Shown here: piece by piece, positions 58,462-64,000 of the stretch
Position numbering within the stretch: position 1 is the first letter of the stretch
Layout: each line of letters starts with the position of its first letter
Assembly: GCA_963719485.1 (NCBI GenBank)
Contig: OY970387.1
Coordinates: 2,356,001-2,420,000 of the forward strand
Reading direction: 5' to 3'
DNA length: 64,000 bases
Source of the DNA: Bog-473 sp963719485
GTDB lineage: Bacteria; Actinomycetota; Acidimicrobiia; Acidimicrobiales; RAAP-2
Notes under the pieces: generated by a model
Told to the model about the DNA's origin: nothing
The model's database searches: none
The model's input: the letters and a program-made list of their open reading frames with translations, nothing else
Program-made: the position numbers and the translations under genes

Positions 58462-58902
58462 CGCCGGCTTCGGGTTGACGTTCTGGGGCGTGCTGTTCCC
58501 GGTGGGGGACTGGGGGTTGATGTTCGGGTTGGAGTCGGCCACGACACACTGGGCGCGCAAAGAGGGGACGAGGTGGCCTTCGTCGACGGTGGCGCCCTCC
58601 GAGATCGTCGTCATCAGCGAGTTCCACGAGCCGTCGTCGGAGTTCGCGGCGGCGGCCAGAGGGAGGGCGTCCCGCAGCTCCTGGTCGGCCTCCTTCTGGA
58701 GCTGTGCGGCGGTGGCCGGAGACGTGCCGGTACGCGTCGCCTGCAGGTAGTCCGTCACGGAACGGTGCACATGGACGCACGCCTGCTGGGCCAGGTCCTG
58801 CCCGCCCTGGTTGCTGCAGGCGCTCAACCCGAGAGCCGTGCCCGCCACCATCGTCGCCACCGCCAGGACCCGAACTCCGTCGGGGCGGCCGGCCCGACGC
58901 AT
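58447..58902 (-). CDS. Putative lipoprotein
   Basis: The 151-residue product has a lipoprotein signal: basic start, hydrophobic core VRVLAVATMVAGTALG and lipobox LSACS with the acylated Cys at residue 29. The mature part is a small helical domain (QQACVHVHRSVTDYLQAT...QLQKEADQELRDALPLAAAA) with a second cysteine, and an Asn/Pro-rich tail. No named family. It begins one base after the stop of the upstream gene and overlaps the 3' end of the acyltransferase gene by 15 bases. Confidence 0.75.
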   Translation of the reverse strand: MRRAGRPDGVRVLAVATMVAGTALGLSACSNQGGQDLAQQACVHVHRSVTDYLQATRTGTSPATAAQLQKEADQELRDALPLAAAANSDDGSWNSLMTTISEGATVDEGHLVPSLRAQCVVADSNPNINPQSPTGNSTPQNVNPKPASPAG

Positions 58903-58903
58903 G

Positions 58904-59461
58904 TCAGCCGAGCCAGCGTTCGGCGGACTCGAGAAGGAAGCGGCTCACCGCGAGGGCCCGGTCGAAGACGTCACAGAGAAGCTCCTCCCCGCTGAGGACC
59001 CGGGCCAGCGACACCGGGTGGCGGGCGACGATGCTGAGCCGTCGCTCCGGCCCCTCGGTGGCGTCGGCGAAGGAGTCGATGGCCGAGACCTCGAGGGGGA
59101 GCTCGATCCCGCCGACCCCGGCGAGGTCGATGGCGAGACGGAGCAGGTCGGGCCCGCTGGGGAGCGGCGGCAGCGCCCAGGTGAACGTCAGCGGGAAATG
59201 GAACTCGTCCGGTGGCTCCTCGTCCTCGGACAGGAGGACCACGGCGTCCTCGAAGGAGAGGAGGACGCGGGGGTCGACGTCGAGGGCGAGGTGCAGGTCG
59301 AGCGGCCCGCCGCACCCCTCCTCGGGGTGCAGATCGACCTCCCAGACCTGGCGCAACGAGTACGTCTCGACGAAGTGCCGCTCGTCGTGGACGTGAAACC
59401 CGTGGTCGACGGAGTGATCCTTCAGGTCGGCGACGTACCCGGCGACGTCAATGGCAGCCAC
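58904..59461 (-). CDS. Conserved hypothetical protein
   Basis: The 185-residue acidic product alternates strands and helices: ETYSLRQVWEVDLHPEEGCGGPLDLHLALDVDPRVLLSFEDAVVLLSEDEEPPDEFHFPLTFTWALPPLPSGPDLLRLAIDLAGVGG. No signal peptide or catalytic motif. It looks like a cytosolic domain conserved as a whole, but I do not recognise it. The GTG start at 59461 has TAGGCT 9 bases upstream. It is co-transcribed with the lipoprotein gene and divergent from the inositol-phosphatase-like gene. Confidence 0.65.
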   Translation of the reverse strand: MAAIDVAGYVADLKDHSVDHGFHVHDERHFVETYSLRQVWEVDLHPEEGCGGPLDLHLALDVDPRVLLSFEDAVVLLSEDEEPPDEFHFPLTFTWALPPLPSGPDLLRLAIDLAGVGGIELPLEVSAIDSFADATEGPERRLSIVARHPVSLARVLSGEELLCDVFDRALAVSRFLLESAERWLG

Positions 59462-59470
59462 AACCAGCGA

Positions 59471-59476
59471 AGCCTA
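59471..59476 (-). promoter_or_regulatory. Candidate -10 element of the 58904-59461 gene
   Basis: TAGGCT on the minus strand, 9 bases before GTG 59461. Confidence 0.3.
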
Positions 59477-59525
59477 ATGGGCGGTGGCAGCCCGGCAGCC
59501 AGCGGTCCCGGGTGATGGCGGCCAG

Positions 59526-59531
59526 TAGGGT
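59526..59531 (+). promoter_or_regulatory. Candidate -10 element of the inositol-phosphatase-like gene
   Basis: TAGGGT, 9 bases before GTG 59541. Confidence 0.35.
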
Positions 59532-59540
59532 TCGTCACCC

Positions 59541-60281
59541 GTGGACGACGTTCGCCTCCTCGCAGTGCTCGACGACGCCGTCCGCGCCGTGCGCGGCGCC
59601 CTCGACGTCCTCGAGGACTGGGGACCGAGCGGGGGGAAGCCCGGGCAGTACCGACTCGACCTGGCGGCGGACGGGGCGGCCGTCCCCATCATGCACGGGG
59701 CGGGGCTCGCGGTGCTCTCCGAAGAGTCGGGGCTGACCGGTGACGGCCCGTCGGGACTGCTCGCCGTGATCGATCCGGTCGACGGCTCCACGAATGCGCA
59801 CCGGGGCGTGCCGTTCTATTCCACGAGCATCTGCGTGCTGGACGCCGAGGGCCCTCGGGTCGGCGTGGTGGTGAACCAGGCCACCGGCGAGCGCTACGCC
59901 GCCGTGCGCGGCGACGGGGCGGAGAAGGACGGCAGGGCGATCGCTCCCTCGGGGTGCGAGGAGCTCGGACGCGCCATTGTGGGGATCTCGGGGTTCCCCG
60001 GTCGTCAGCCCGGCTGGGCGCAGTACCGGGCTCTCGGCGCGGCCTCCCTCGAATGTTGTGCGGTCGCCGAGGGGGTGCTCGACGCCTACCTGGTGGTCGG
60101 GGCCAGCACCCTCTACAGCTGGGACTACCTGGCGGGACTGCTCGTCTGCCGCGAGGTGGGCGTGGCCGACGACGAGCGCGAGGGCAGGGACCTGATCGTG
60201 CGCGACGCGTCGAGCCGACGGCCCTTGGTGGCGGCGACGCGCGTACTGGCCGACCGGCTGGTCGGGGAGGAGGGGTTGTGA
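59541..60281 (+). CDS. Inositol monophosphatase family protein
   Basis: The 246-residue product is a Mg-dependent phosphatase of the IMPase/FBPase/CysQ fold: VLSEESGLTG (metal-binding Glu, about residues 58-67), VIDPVDGSTNAHRGVPFYSTSI (two metal-binding Asp, about 76-97) and LYSWDYLAGLLVCREVGV with the final metal Asp. The first 50 residues are shorter than usual. Possible substrates are inositol phosphate, PAP or histidinol phosphate; the sequence alone does not tell. Its stop overlaps the next ATG by one base (TGATG). Confidence 0.88.
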   Translation: MDDVRLLAVLDDAVRAVRGALDVLEDWGPSGGKPGQYRLDLAADGAAVPIMHGAGLAVLSEESGLTGDGPSGLLAVIDPVDGSTNAHRGVPFYSTSICVLDAEGPRVGVVVNQATGERYAAVRGDGAEKDGRAIAPSGCEELGRAIVGISGFPGRQPGWAQYRALGAASLECCAVAEGVLDAYLVVGASTLYSWDYLAGLLVCREVGVADDEREGRDLIVRDASSRRPLVAATRVLADRLVGEEGL

Positions 60282-61138
60282 TGGACGACAACGAGAAGGG
60301 CAGGGAAGCCGCACTCCTGGCGCGCAAGACCTGGCGCACGCTGGAGCCGCTGCACGGCATGGTGTACTTCGTGCCCGAGGCCGCGGAAGCCTATGGGCGT
60401 CTCGGCATCACAGGGCAAGCGGGGTACTTCGCCTCGCGCGCGGCCCCGATGGGCGCGGTGGCGGCCGACGTGGTCGTCTCCACCTTCTTCAACTTCAACC
60501 CGGAGCTGGTCCACGAAGCGATCCCCGCGTCCTGGGAGGTGGCCCCGCCCGCGGCGATCGTGGCGGCGCGCTTCGACGCGGTGGACGCGGCGTTCCGGAG
60601 GCTCCTGGGTGAGGAGGTGCTGGCCTCGGACGAGATGCGGCGCGCCGCCGAGCTGGCCCGGACGGCGGCGGAGGAGGCCGGCCGGCGGGTGGAGGGAAGG
60701 CCGCTGGCGGCGGCCCACGCCGGCCTCAGGTGGCCCACCGCGCCGCACCTGGTGCTGTGGCACGCGCAGTCCATCCTGCGCGAATACCGCGGCGACGGCC
60801 ACATCGCGCAACTCGTCGTATGGGGCCTCTCGGGCACCGAAGCGCTCGTCACCCACGCGGCAGCCGGTGATGTGCCGGCGCACCTCCTGCGCTCGACACG
60901 GGGCTGGCCCCGCGAGGCATGGGACGCCGCCGTTGACTCGCTGCGGGAGCGGGGCTGGCTGGAACAGGGCGACGAGCTCCGCTTCACCGAGTTGGGCGCG
61001 ACCCGGCGTCGGACGCTCGAGGAGGGCACCGACCTGCTGGCCGCGGCGCCCTATGCGGTGTTGGGGGAGGAGCGCTGCGCAGAGTTGCGCGCCCTGACCC
61101 GACCGTGGAGCACGACGTTCGCGCAGCAGCTGCCCTGA
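60281..61138 (+). CDS. SCO6745-family protein
   Basis: The 285-residue product matches the actinobacterial SCO6745 family by its opening (ARKTWRTLEPLHGMVYFVPEAAEAYGRLGI), its FASRAAPMGAVAADVVVSTFFNFNPELV segment and a winged-helix-like C-terminal part (STRGWPREAWDAAVDSLRERGWL...LRFTELGATRRRTLEEGTD) that looks MarR-like. Function of the family is unknown; the C-terminal half may bind DNA. ATG 60281 has GGAGGAGG 8 bases upstream and overlaps the phosphatase stop, so the two are translated together. Confidence 0.8.
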   Translation: MDDNEKGREAALLARKTWRTLEPLHGMVYFVPEAAEAYGRLGITGQAGYFASRAAPMGAVAADVVVSTFFNFNPELVHEAIPASWEVAPPAAIVAARFDAVDAAFRRLLGEEVLASDEMRRAAELARTAAEEAGRRVEGRPLAAAHAGLRWPTAPHLVLWHAQSILREYRGDGHIAQLVVWGLSGTEALVTHAAAGDVPAHLLRSTRGWPREAWDAAVDSLRERGWLEQGDELRFTELGATRRRTLEEGTDLLAAAPYAVLGEERCAELRALTRPWSTTFAQQLP

Positions 61139-61210
61139 GGTCTGGTCGCTCCTCTGACCTCGGCACCGACGGCGCGGCGCCGAGAGGTGGGCATAATGGC
61201 GCGGACGCTC

Positions 61211-61284
61211 GGGCGCTTAGCTCAGTTGGTTAGAGCAGCTGGCTTACAACCAGCAGGTCGGGGGTTCGAGTCCCTCAGCGCCCA
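61211..61284 (+). tRNA. tRNA-Val (anticodon UAC)
   Basis: A complete cloverleaf can be drawn: acceptor GGGCGCT/AGCGCCC, D-arm with AGCTCAGTTGGTTAGAGC, anticodon stem GCTGG/CCAGC with loop CTTACAA (anticodon TAC at 61245-61247), and T-loop TTCGAGT at 61265-61271. The discriminator is A; CCA is not encoded. It reads GUA and, with wobble, other valine codons. Confidence 0.97.
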
Positions 61285-61311
61285 CTCATCGCCCACTCAT
61301 CGCCGACTCCC
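61279..61311 (+). repeat. Tandem 11-base repeat at the tRNA-Val 3' end
   Basis: CGCCCACTCAT occurs at 61279-61289 (its first six bases are the tRNA 3' end), again directly at 61290-61300, and in degenerate form (CGCCGACTCCC) at 61301-61311. Such duplications of a tRNA end can be left by integration and excision of mobile DNA or by slippage. Confidence 0.7.
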
Positions 61312-61726
61312 GCCTTCGGACGTTCTCGCTGAAGGGCCAGGAGGTGAACTGACCAGGTCGTGGTCCGAATGGATGATCGTCGCGGGCGACGTCGTCCGGC
61401 GCGGGGCGGGGGGCCCTGAACTCCATCAGCAGTAATGTTGCCGTTCCTGAGCTTCAGAGGCGCCTCTGGGCCGCCCGGGACCTAGGCTCGGGCTCCTGGG
61501 CCCTCTCTCCCCACAATGTTCTGTAACGGGTCGTCGTCACAGCTGCTGGTGTCATCGAGAGCTGCTCCCTGTCCCTGCTCCCCGCGAGCCCCGCCGACCG
61601 CTCGATCATCATCATGTGCGATTCGACCATGACTGCCCCTGGGATCCGGCGGCGCATGAGTGAGCCAAATCACCGTGATGAACGAAAGAGCTCGGTGGCT
61701 GTCCCTATCGGTGTTCTGAGGTCGAG
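61312..61726. other. Gene-free stretch right of tRNA-Val
   Basis: No convincing gene. Short open frames on the minus strand (61454-61673) are Arg-rich and lack start signals. The part 61461-61514 resembles 62457-62499 on the other side of the SGNH gene. No terminator or integrase is seen. Confidence 0.5.
61461..61514 (+). repeat. Left copy of imperfect repeat flanking the SGNH gene
   Basis: This copy reads CGCCTCTGGGCCG, then after a 15-base insertion CGGGCTCCTGGGCCCTCTCTCCCCAC. The right copy at 62457-62499 reads GCGCTTCTGGGCCG followed closely by CGGGCTCTGGGCCCCTTTCT and CCCCAC. Same orientation. Confidence 0.5.
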
Positions 61727-62368
61727 ATGGCTCGCCGGACAGCGGTCACGCGCACTGTGACGGCTGTGGCTGAGACCCCGCAACGGGTGCGCAGGCAGAT
61801 TGTTGTCGTCATCCTTGCCGCCGTGGTCCTCCTGGGCGCTGGCATGTGGCTGGCTCTCGACAAGTCGACGTCCTCGCCTCCAGTCGCCGTTCTAGGCGAC
61901 TCGATCAGCGCGCTTAGTGGACAAAGGATCGCAGTTTCTCTTTTCGAAGCGGGCTACTTATCGACCGTTGACGCGGTGCCTGGTATCACGATGGCCCAGG
62001 CTGAGCCAGCGATCACTCAACTCGCCCGTCAACATCCCACCATCTGGATCATCGAGCTTGGTACCAACGATGCCTTGGGCAAAAATCCCCTGTGGGCGGA
62101 GCCCTTTCTGGCCGAATGGCAGCAGGTCCGGTCGTCGCAGTGTGTGATCTATGTCTCGGTTTCACCGCGCCCCGGACTGATCGCAACGCAGATCGACACC
62201 ACGCTCGCTGGGCTGGCTCGTGAGCATGCCAACGTTCACATATTGGACTGGGGCAACCTCGAGTACAGAAACCCTTCGTGGCTCGATCCTGACAAGATCC
62301 ATCCCACCCCCGCTGGACAGGCTGAGCTCGGTTCTCTTGAAGCTCAGGAGGTGCAGCGTTACTGCTGA
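61727..62368 (+). CDS. Membrane-anchored SGNH/GDSL hydrolase
   Basis: The 213-residue product has a signal-anchor helix (VRRQIVVVILAAVVLLGAGMWLAL, about residues 20-44) and an SGNH hydrolase domain: AVLGDSISALSG (nucleophile Ser, block I), WIIELGTNDALGKNP (block III Asn) and LDPDKIHPTPAGQAEL (block V Asp-His). The block II glycine region is less clear. It should be an esterase or acyl-transferring enzyme outside the membrane. Codon use is looser at third positions than in the rest of the window, which suggests later acquisition. It lies between two imperfect repeats. Confidence 0.8.
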   Translation: MARRTAVTRTVTAVAETPQRVRRQIVVVILAAVVLLGAGMWLALDKSTSSPPVAVLGDSISALSGQRIAVSLFEAGYLSTVDAVPGITMAQAEPAITQLARQHPTIWIIELGTNDALGKNPLWAEPFLAEWQQVRSSQCVIYVSVSPRPGLIATQIDTTLAGLAREHANVHILDWGNLEYRNPSWLDPDKIHPTPAGQAELGSLEAQEVQRYC

Positions 62369-62456
62369 GGAGCTCAGGGGCTTCCCCCGCCCCGCCCCGC
62401 CGTGCCCCTCGGTTTCCCGGTGGCGCCGGGCCGGCTCCGGCCTTGTCCCGTGCGCG

Positions 62457-62499
62457 GCGCTTCTGGGCCGTTTCGGGCTCTGGGCCCCTTTCTCCCCAC
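62457..62499 (+). repeat. Right copy of imperfect repeat flanking the SGNH gene
   Basis: Matches 61461-61514 except for a 15-base gap and a few substitutions. It lies in the 157-base gap after the SGNH stop, which is otherwise C/G-rich and without genes. Confidence 0.5.
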
Positions 62500-62525
62500 T
62501 CATTGGATTCGAGAAAGGCGAGGGG

Positions 62526-63350
62526 TTATCCGGCGCCCACCACCTTGAAGTCCCGGTTGACGAAGATGTGGTGCGGCCAGTTCACGCCGATGTTGTGGAC
62601 CTCGTATTCGCCGTTGCTCAGCTTCACGACACGGTCGACAATTCCCCCCGGGTACGCGGCCAGCGCAGCTTCCGTCGCCTTCTTGGCTGTCGTTCCGCTG
62701 ACGATCGTCCCCGACCCCTGACTGTAACTGGCGGGGATCTGACCCACCTGCTTTGACGTTTCCTGCGCACCCTTCTGGAAGGGGACCACCGATGCCGCGG
62801 TGGAGGACGCAGGTCCGCCACCGGTCGTCTGCACCAGGACTTGCATGGCGTTGATGGTCGTTGAACTGACGGTCCCAAGTGCGAGGACGTGTTCGCCCTT
62901 CGCAATGGCGCTCTTCGAGATCCAGCTCGTCCCCTTCTCGTACTTCGTCGAGGAGAGGTCATCGACAGTGACCTCCTGACCCGCCGACGTCGTCAGGGTG
63001 AAGCTCGACTTCGAGACGCTCCGGACGGTGCCCGCGGATCCCCCTGCGGCGGTTCCAGATCGTGCATCGGATCCCTGTCCGCCGGATCCAAGATGTCCAG
63101 CGGAGCCGTTGGCGGCCACGCGTTGCGTGGCGGATGCTGCGGACGACGTGCCGAGGCCGACGAACAGTCCCGTCACCGAAGCCATCACTGCGGCAACGGC
63201 GATCAAAGCCCGCCTCGTGTGCGACAGCGGCGGCCGGGCCCTCGACCGGCATGCTGGAGCGGCCATCGTCGCTGAGACCGGCCAACCTGGTGAAGACGAC
63301 GGTGGAACAGACGATGCAGAAGCCGCGCAGGTTGGTTCGTGATCACTCAT
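62526..63350 (-). CDS. Membrane-anchored protein with DUF5666-like and PepSY-like parts
   Basis: The 274-residue product has a 45-residue basic/Pro cytosolic start, a membrane helix (ALIAVAAVMASVTGLFVGLG, about 48-67), a Gly/Ser-rich spacer, then a small beta-domain like DUF5666 (TVRSVSKSSFTLTTSAGQEVTVDDLSSTKYEKG...GEHVLALGTVSSTTINAMQVLVQ). The end is PepSY-like (AKKATEAALAAYPGGIVDRVVKLSNGEYEVHNIGVNWPHHIFVNRDFKVVG). The ATG at 63350 has GAGGA 9 bases upstream. Function unknown; both domains occur in exported proteins that bind metals or inhibit proteases. Confidence 0.75.
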   Translation of the reverse strand: MSDHEPTCAASASSVPPSSSPGWPVSATMAAPACRSRARPPLSHTRRALIAVAAVMASVTGLFVGLGTSSAASATQRVAANGSAGHLGSGGQGSDARSGTAAGGSAGTVRSVSKSSFTLTTSAGQEVTVDDLSSTKYEKGTSWISKSAIAKGEHVLALGTVSSTTINAMQVLVQTTGGGPASSTAASVVPFQKGAQETSKQVGQIPASYSQGSGTIVSGTTAKKATEAALAAYPGGIVDRVVKLSNGEYEVHNIGVNWPHHIFVNRDFKVVGAG

Positions 63351-63548
63351 AACAGGCACTCCTCGAACTCATGCAGCCAGAGTGCTCGCCGTTCATGTGA
63401 AGCCGCTGTCGTTCTCCTGCGCGACAGCTTCGAATTTCCGCTCATCGGTCAAGGAGGACAGCTGATGACCGTCGCGTTGGGGCGACTGTAAGCAGAAGTC
63501 TCAGACGTCGAAGGAAGGATCTGTCCCCACTCCATCGGTTTCCGATGT

Positions 63549-64000
63549 CTATTCGCTCTCGGCATCCTTTTTGATCGCGGCAAGGGTCGCGGGGATTCCC
63601 TTCTGGGCGAGTTCGAGGCGGTCGGTGATCTGAGCCTCAGCGCTTTCACCGAAACGCTCCTCGAACATCGCGACGCCACCGGGCAGGAACTCCCACGACT
63701 CGGTCAGTTGGGTGCCGCCCTCGACCGGGGTGAAGACGTAGCCCCAACGCGTCCAGGAGCCATTGACGATGAATGCGAACTCACGGCCTCGGTCAGCGAC
63801 GACGACCTCTGATCGCGTCTCCCAGGTTCGATCTGGTAGCTCGTTCCGCCCGGAGAACCAAGCACCCACCTCGGGGCCAGCCCCCTCGTCCCACCAGCAT
63901 TCCTTGCAGACGGGGCTCCAGGCCCCCATGCGGGTGATATCGGAAACCAGGTCGTAGAGATCTTCTGGAGAGCGCGCAATGACAATCGAGTCGGAATGCG
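63549..64000 (-). CDS. SRPBCC-family protein (5' end outside window)
   Basis: Reading past the annotated ATG, the minus frame stays open to the window edge, and the translated extension (DSIVIARSPEDLYDLVSDITRMGAWSP) is the typical N-terminal strand and helix of polyketide-cyclase/START-like SRPBCC proteins. It continues with ECWWDEGAGPEVGAWFSGRNEL, FAFIVNGSWTRWGYVFTPVEGGTQLTESWEFLP and an end helix rich in Glu/Lys. About 149 residues are visible. Such proteins bind hydrophobic ligands. Internal ATG 63929 is not the true start. Confidence 0.82.
   Translation of the reverse strand, partial: HSDSIVIARSPEDLYDLVSDITRMGAWSPVCKECWWDEGAGPEVGAWFSGRNELPDRTWETRSEVVVADRGREFAFIVNGSWTRWGYVFTPVEGGTQLTESWEFLPGGVAMFEERFGESAEAQITDRLELAQKGIPATLAAIKKDAESE

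Noticed and set aside
61454..61673. Two short overlapping minus-strand frames right of tRNA-Val
   Set aside because: Arg-rich, no start signals, and they cover the imperfect repeat.

Overview
The window is high-GC DNA, mostly leading with GTG/ATG starts and packed on both strands. It looks like a chromosome segment of an actinobacterium, probably of the Acidimicrobiia or a near relative. This is an inference from gene content: a fused 2-oxoglutarate decarboxylase/dehydrogenase of the mycobacterial Kgd type, coenzyme F420 functions (CofC/FbiD and a Ddn-type enzyme), BTAD regulators, AK-rich histone-H1-like proteins, and many start codons sitting 5-9 bases after a TANNNT hexamer, the arrangement expected of leaderless actinobacterial mRNAs.

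Positions 1-11027 form a molybdenum island. It holds cofactor synthesis genes (moeA, mog, moaE-moaA-moaD-moaC), molybdate/tungstate uptake (a binding protein and a single fused permease-ATPase), a helix-turn-helix regulator with a TOBE-like molybdate-binding tail, and two sulfite-oxidase-fold molybdoenzymes with different redox partners (a flavin reductase for the cytosolic one, a b-type cytochrome for the Tat-exported one). Positions 11195-15700 hold a Ddn-like F420 enzyme, an orphan mobilisation pair (MobF relaxase and VirD4/TraG coupling protein, whose reading frames lie antisense to each other over the whole relaxase), an A/T-richer gene-free stretch, and a 140-residue H1-like protein. Positions 15709-24262 are housekeeping and metabolic: cofC/fbiD, gpsA, a class III adenylate cyclase, GH38 alpha-mannosidase, an acyl-CoA synthetase, a GYD protein and rnhB.

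Positions 24122-30026 (minus strand) are a complete peptide ABC transporter operon, dppA-B-C-D-F in transcription order, with a strong hairpin between dppA and dppB. Positions 30341-38542 carry a DMT transporter, an alpha/beta hydrolase, kgd, an unusual NYN-ribonuclease/S1/lysine-rich protein, fabZ and xthA. A twin-hairpin direct repeat separates these from a minus-strand pair (FAD-linked oxidase and ThDP enzyme), a UvrD-type helicase and ddl; ddl is divergent from murF. Positions 46455-50442 encode a three-gene operon whose last product is a four-helix membrane protein with an external LysM and an internal BTAD region, a candidate wall-sensing regulator.

Positions 50552-61138 mix lipid and aldehyde metabolism (phosphotransferase-like protein, aldehyde dehydrogenase, MFS transporter) with envelope genes (CHAP hydrolase, OafA/SGNH acyltransferase, lipoprotein), an inositol-monophosphatase-family enzyme and an SCO6745-like protein. 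tRNA-Val(UAC) at 61211-61284 marks a boundary: its 3' end is repeated in tandem, and the DNA to its right is looser and less G/C-skewed, with an SGNH hydrolase flanked by imperfect repeats, an exported DUF5666/PepSY-like protein and a truncated SRPBCC protein at the window edge.
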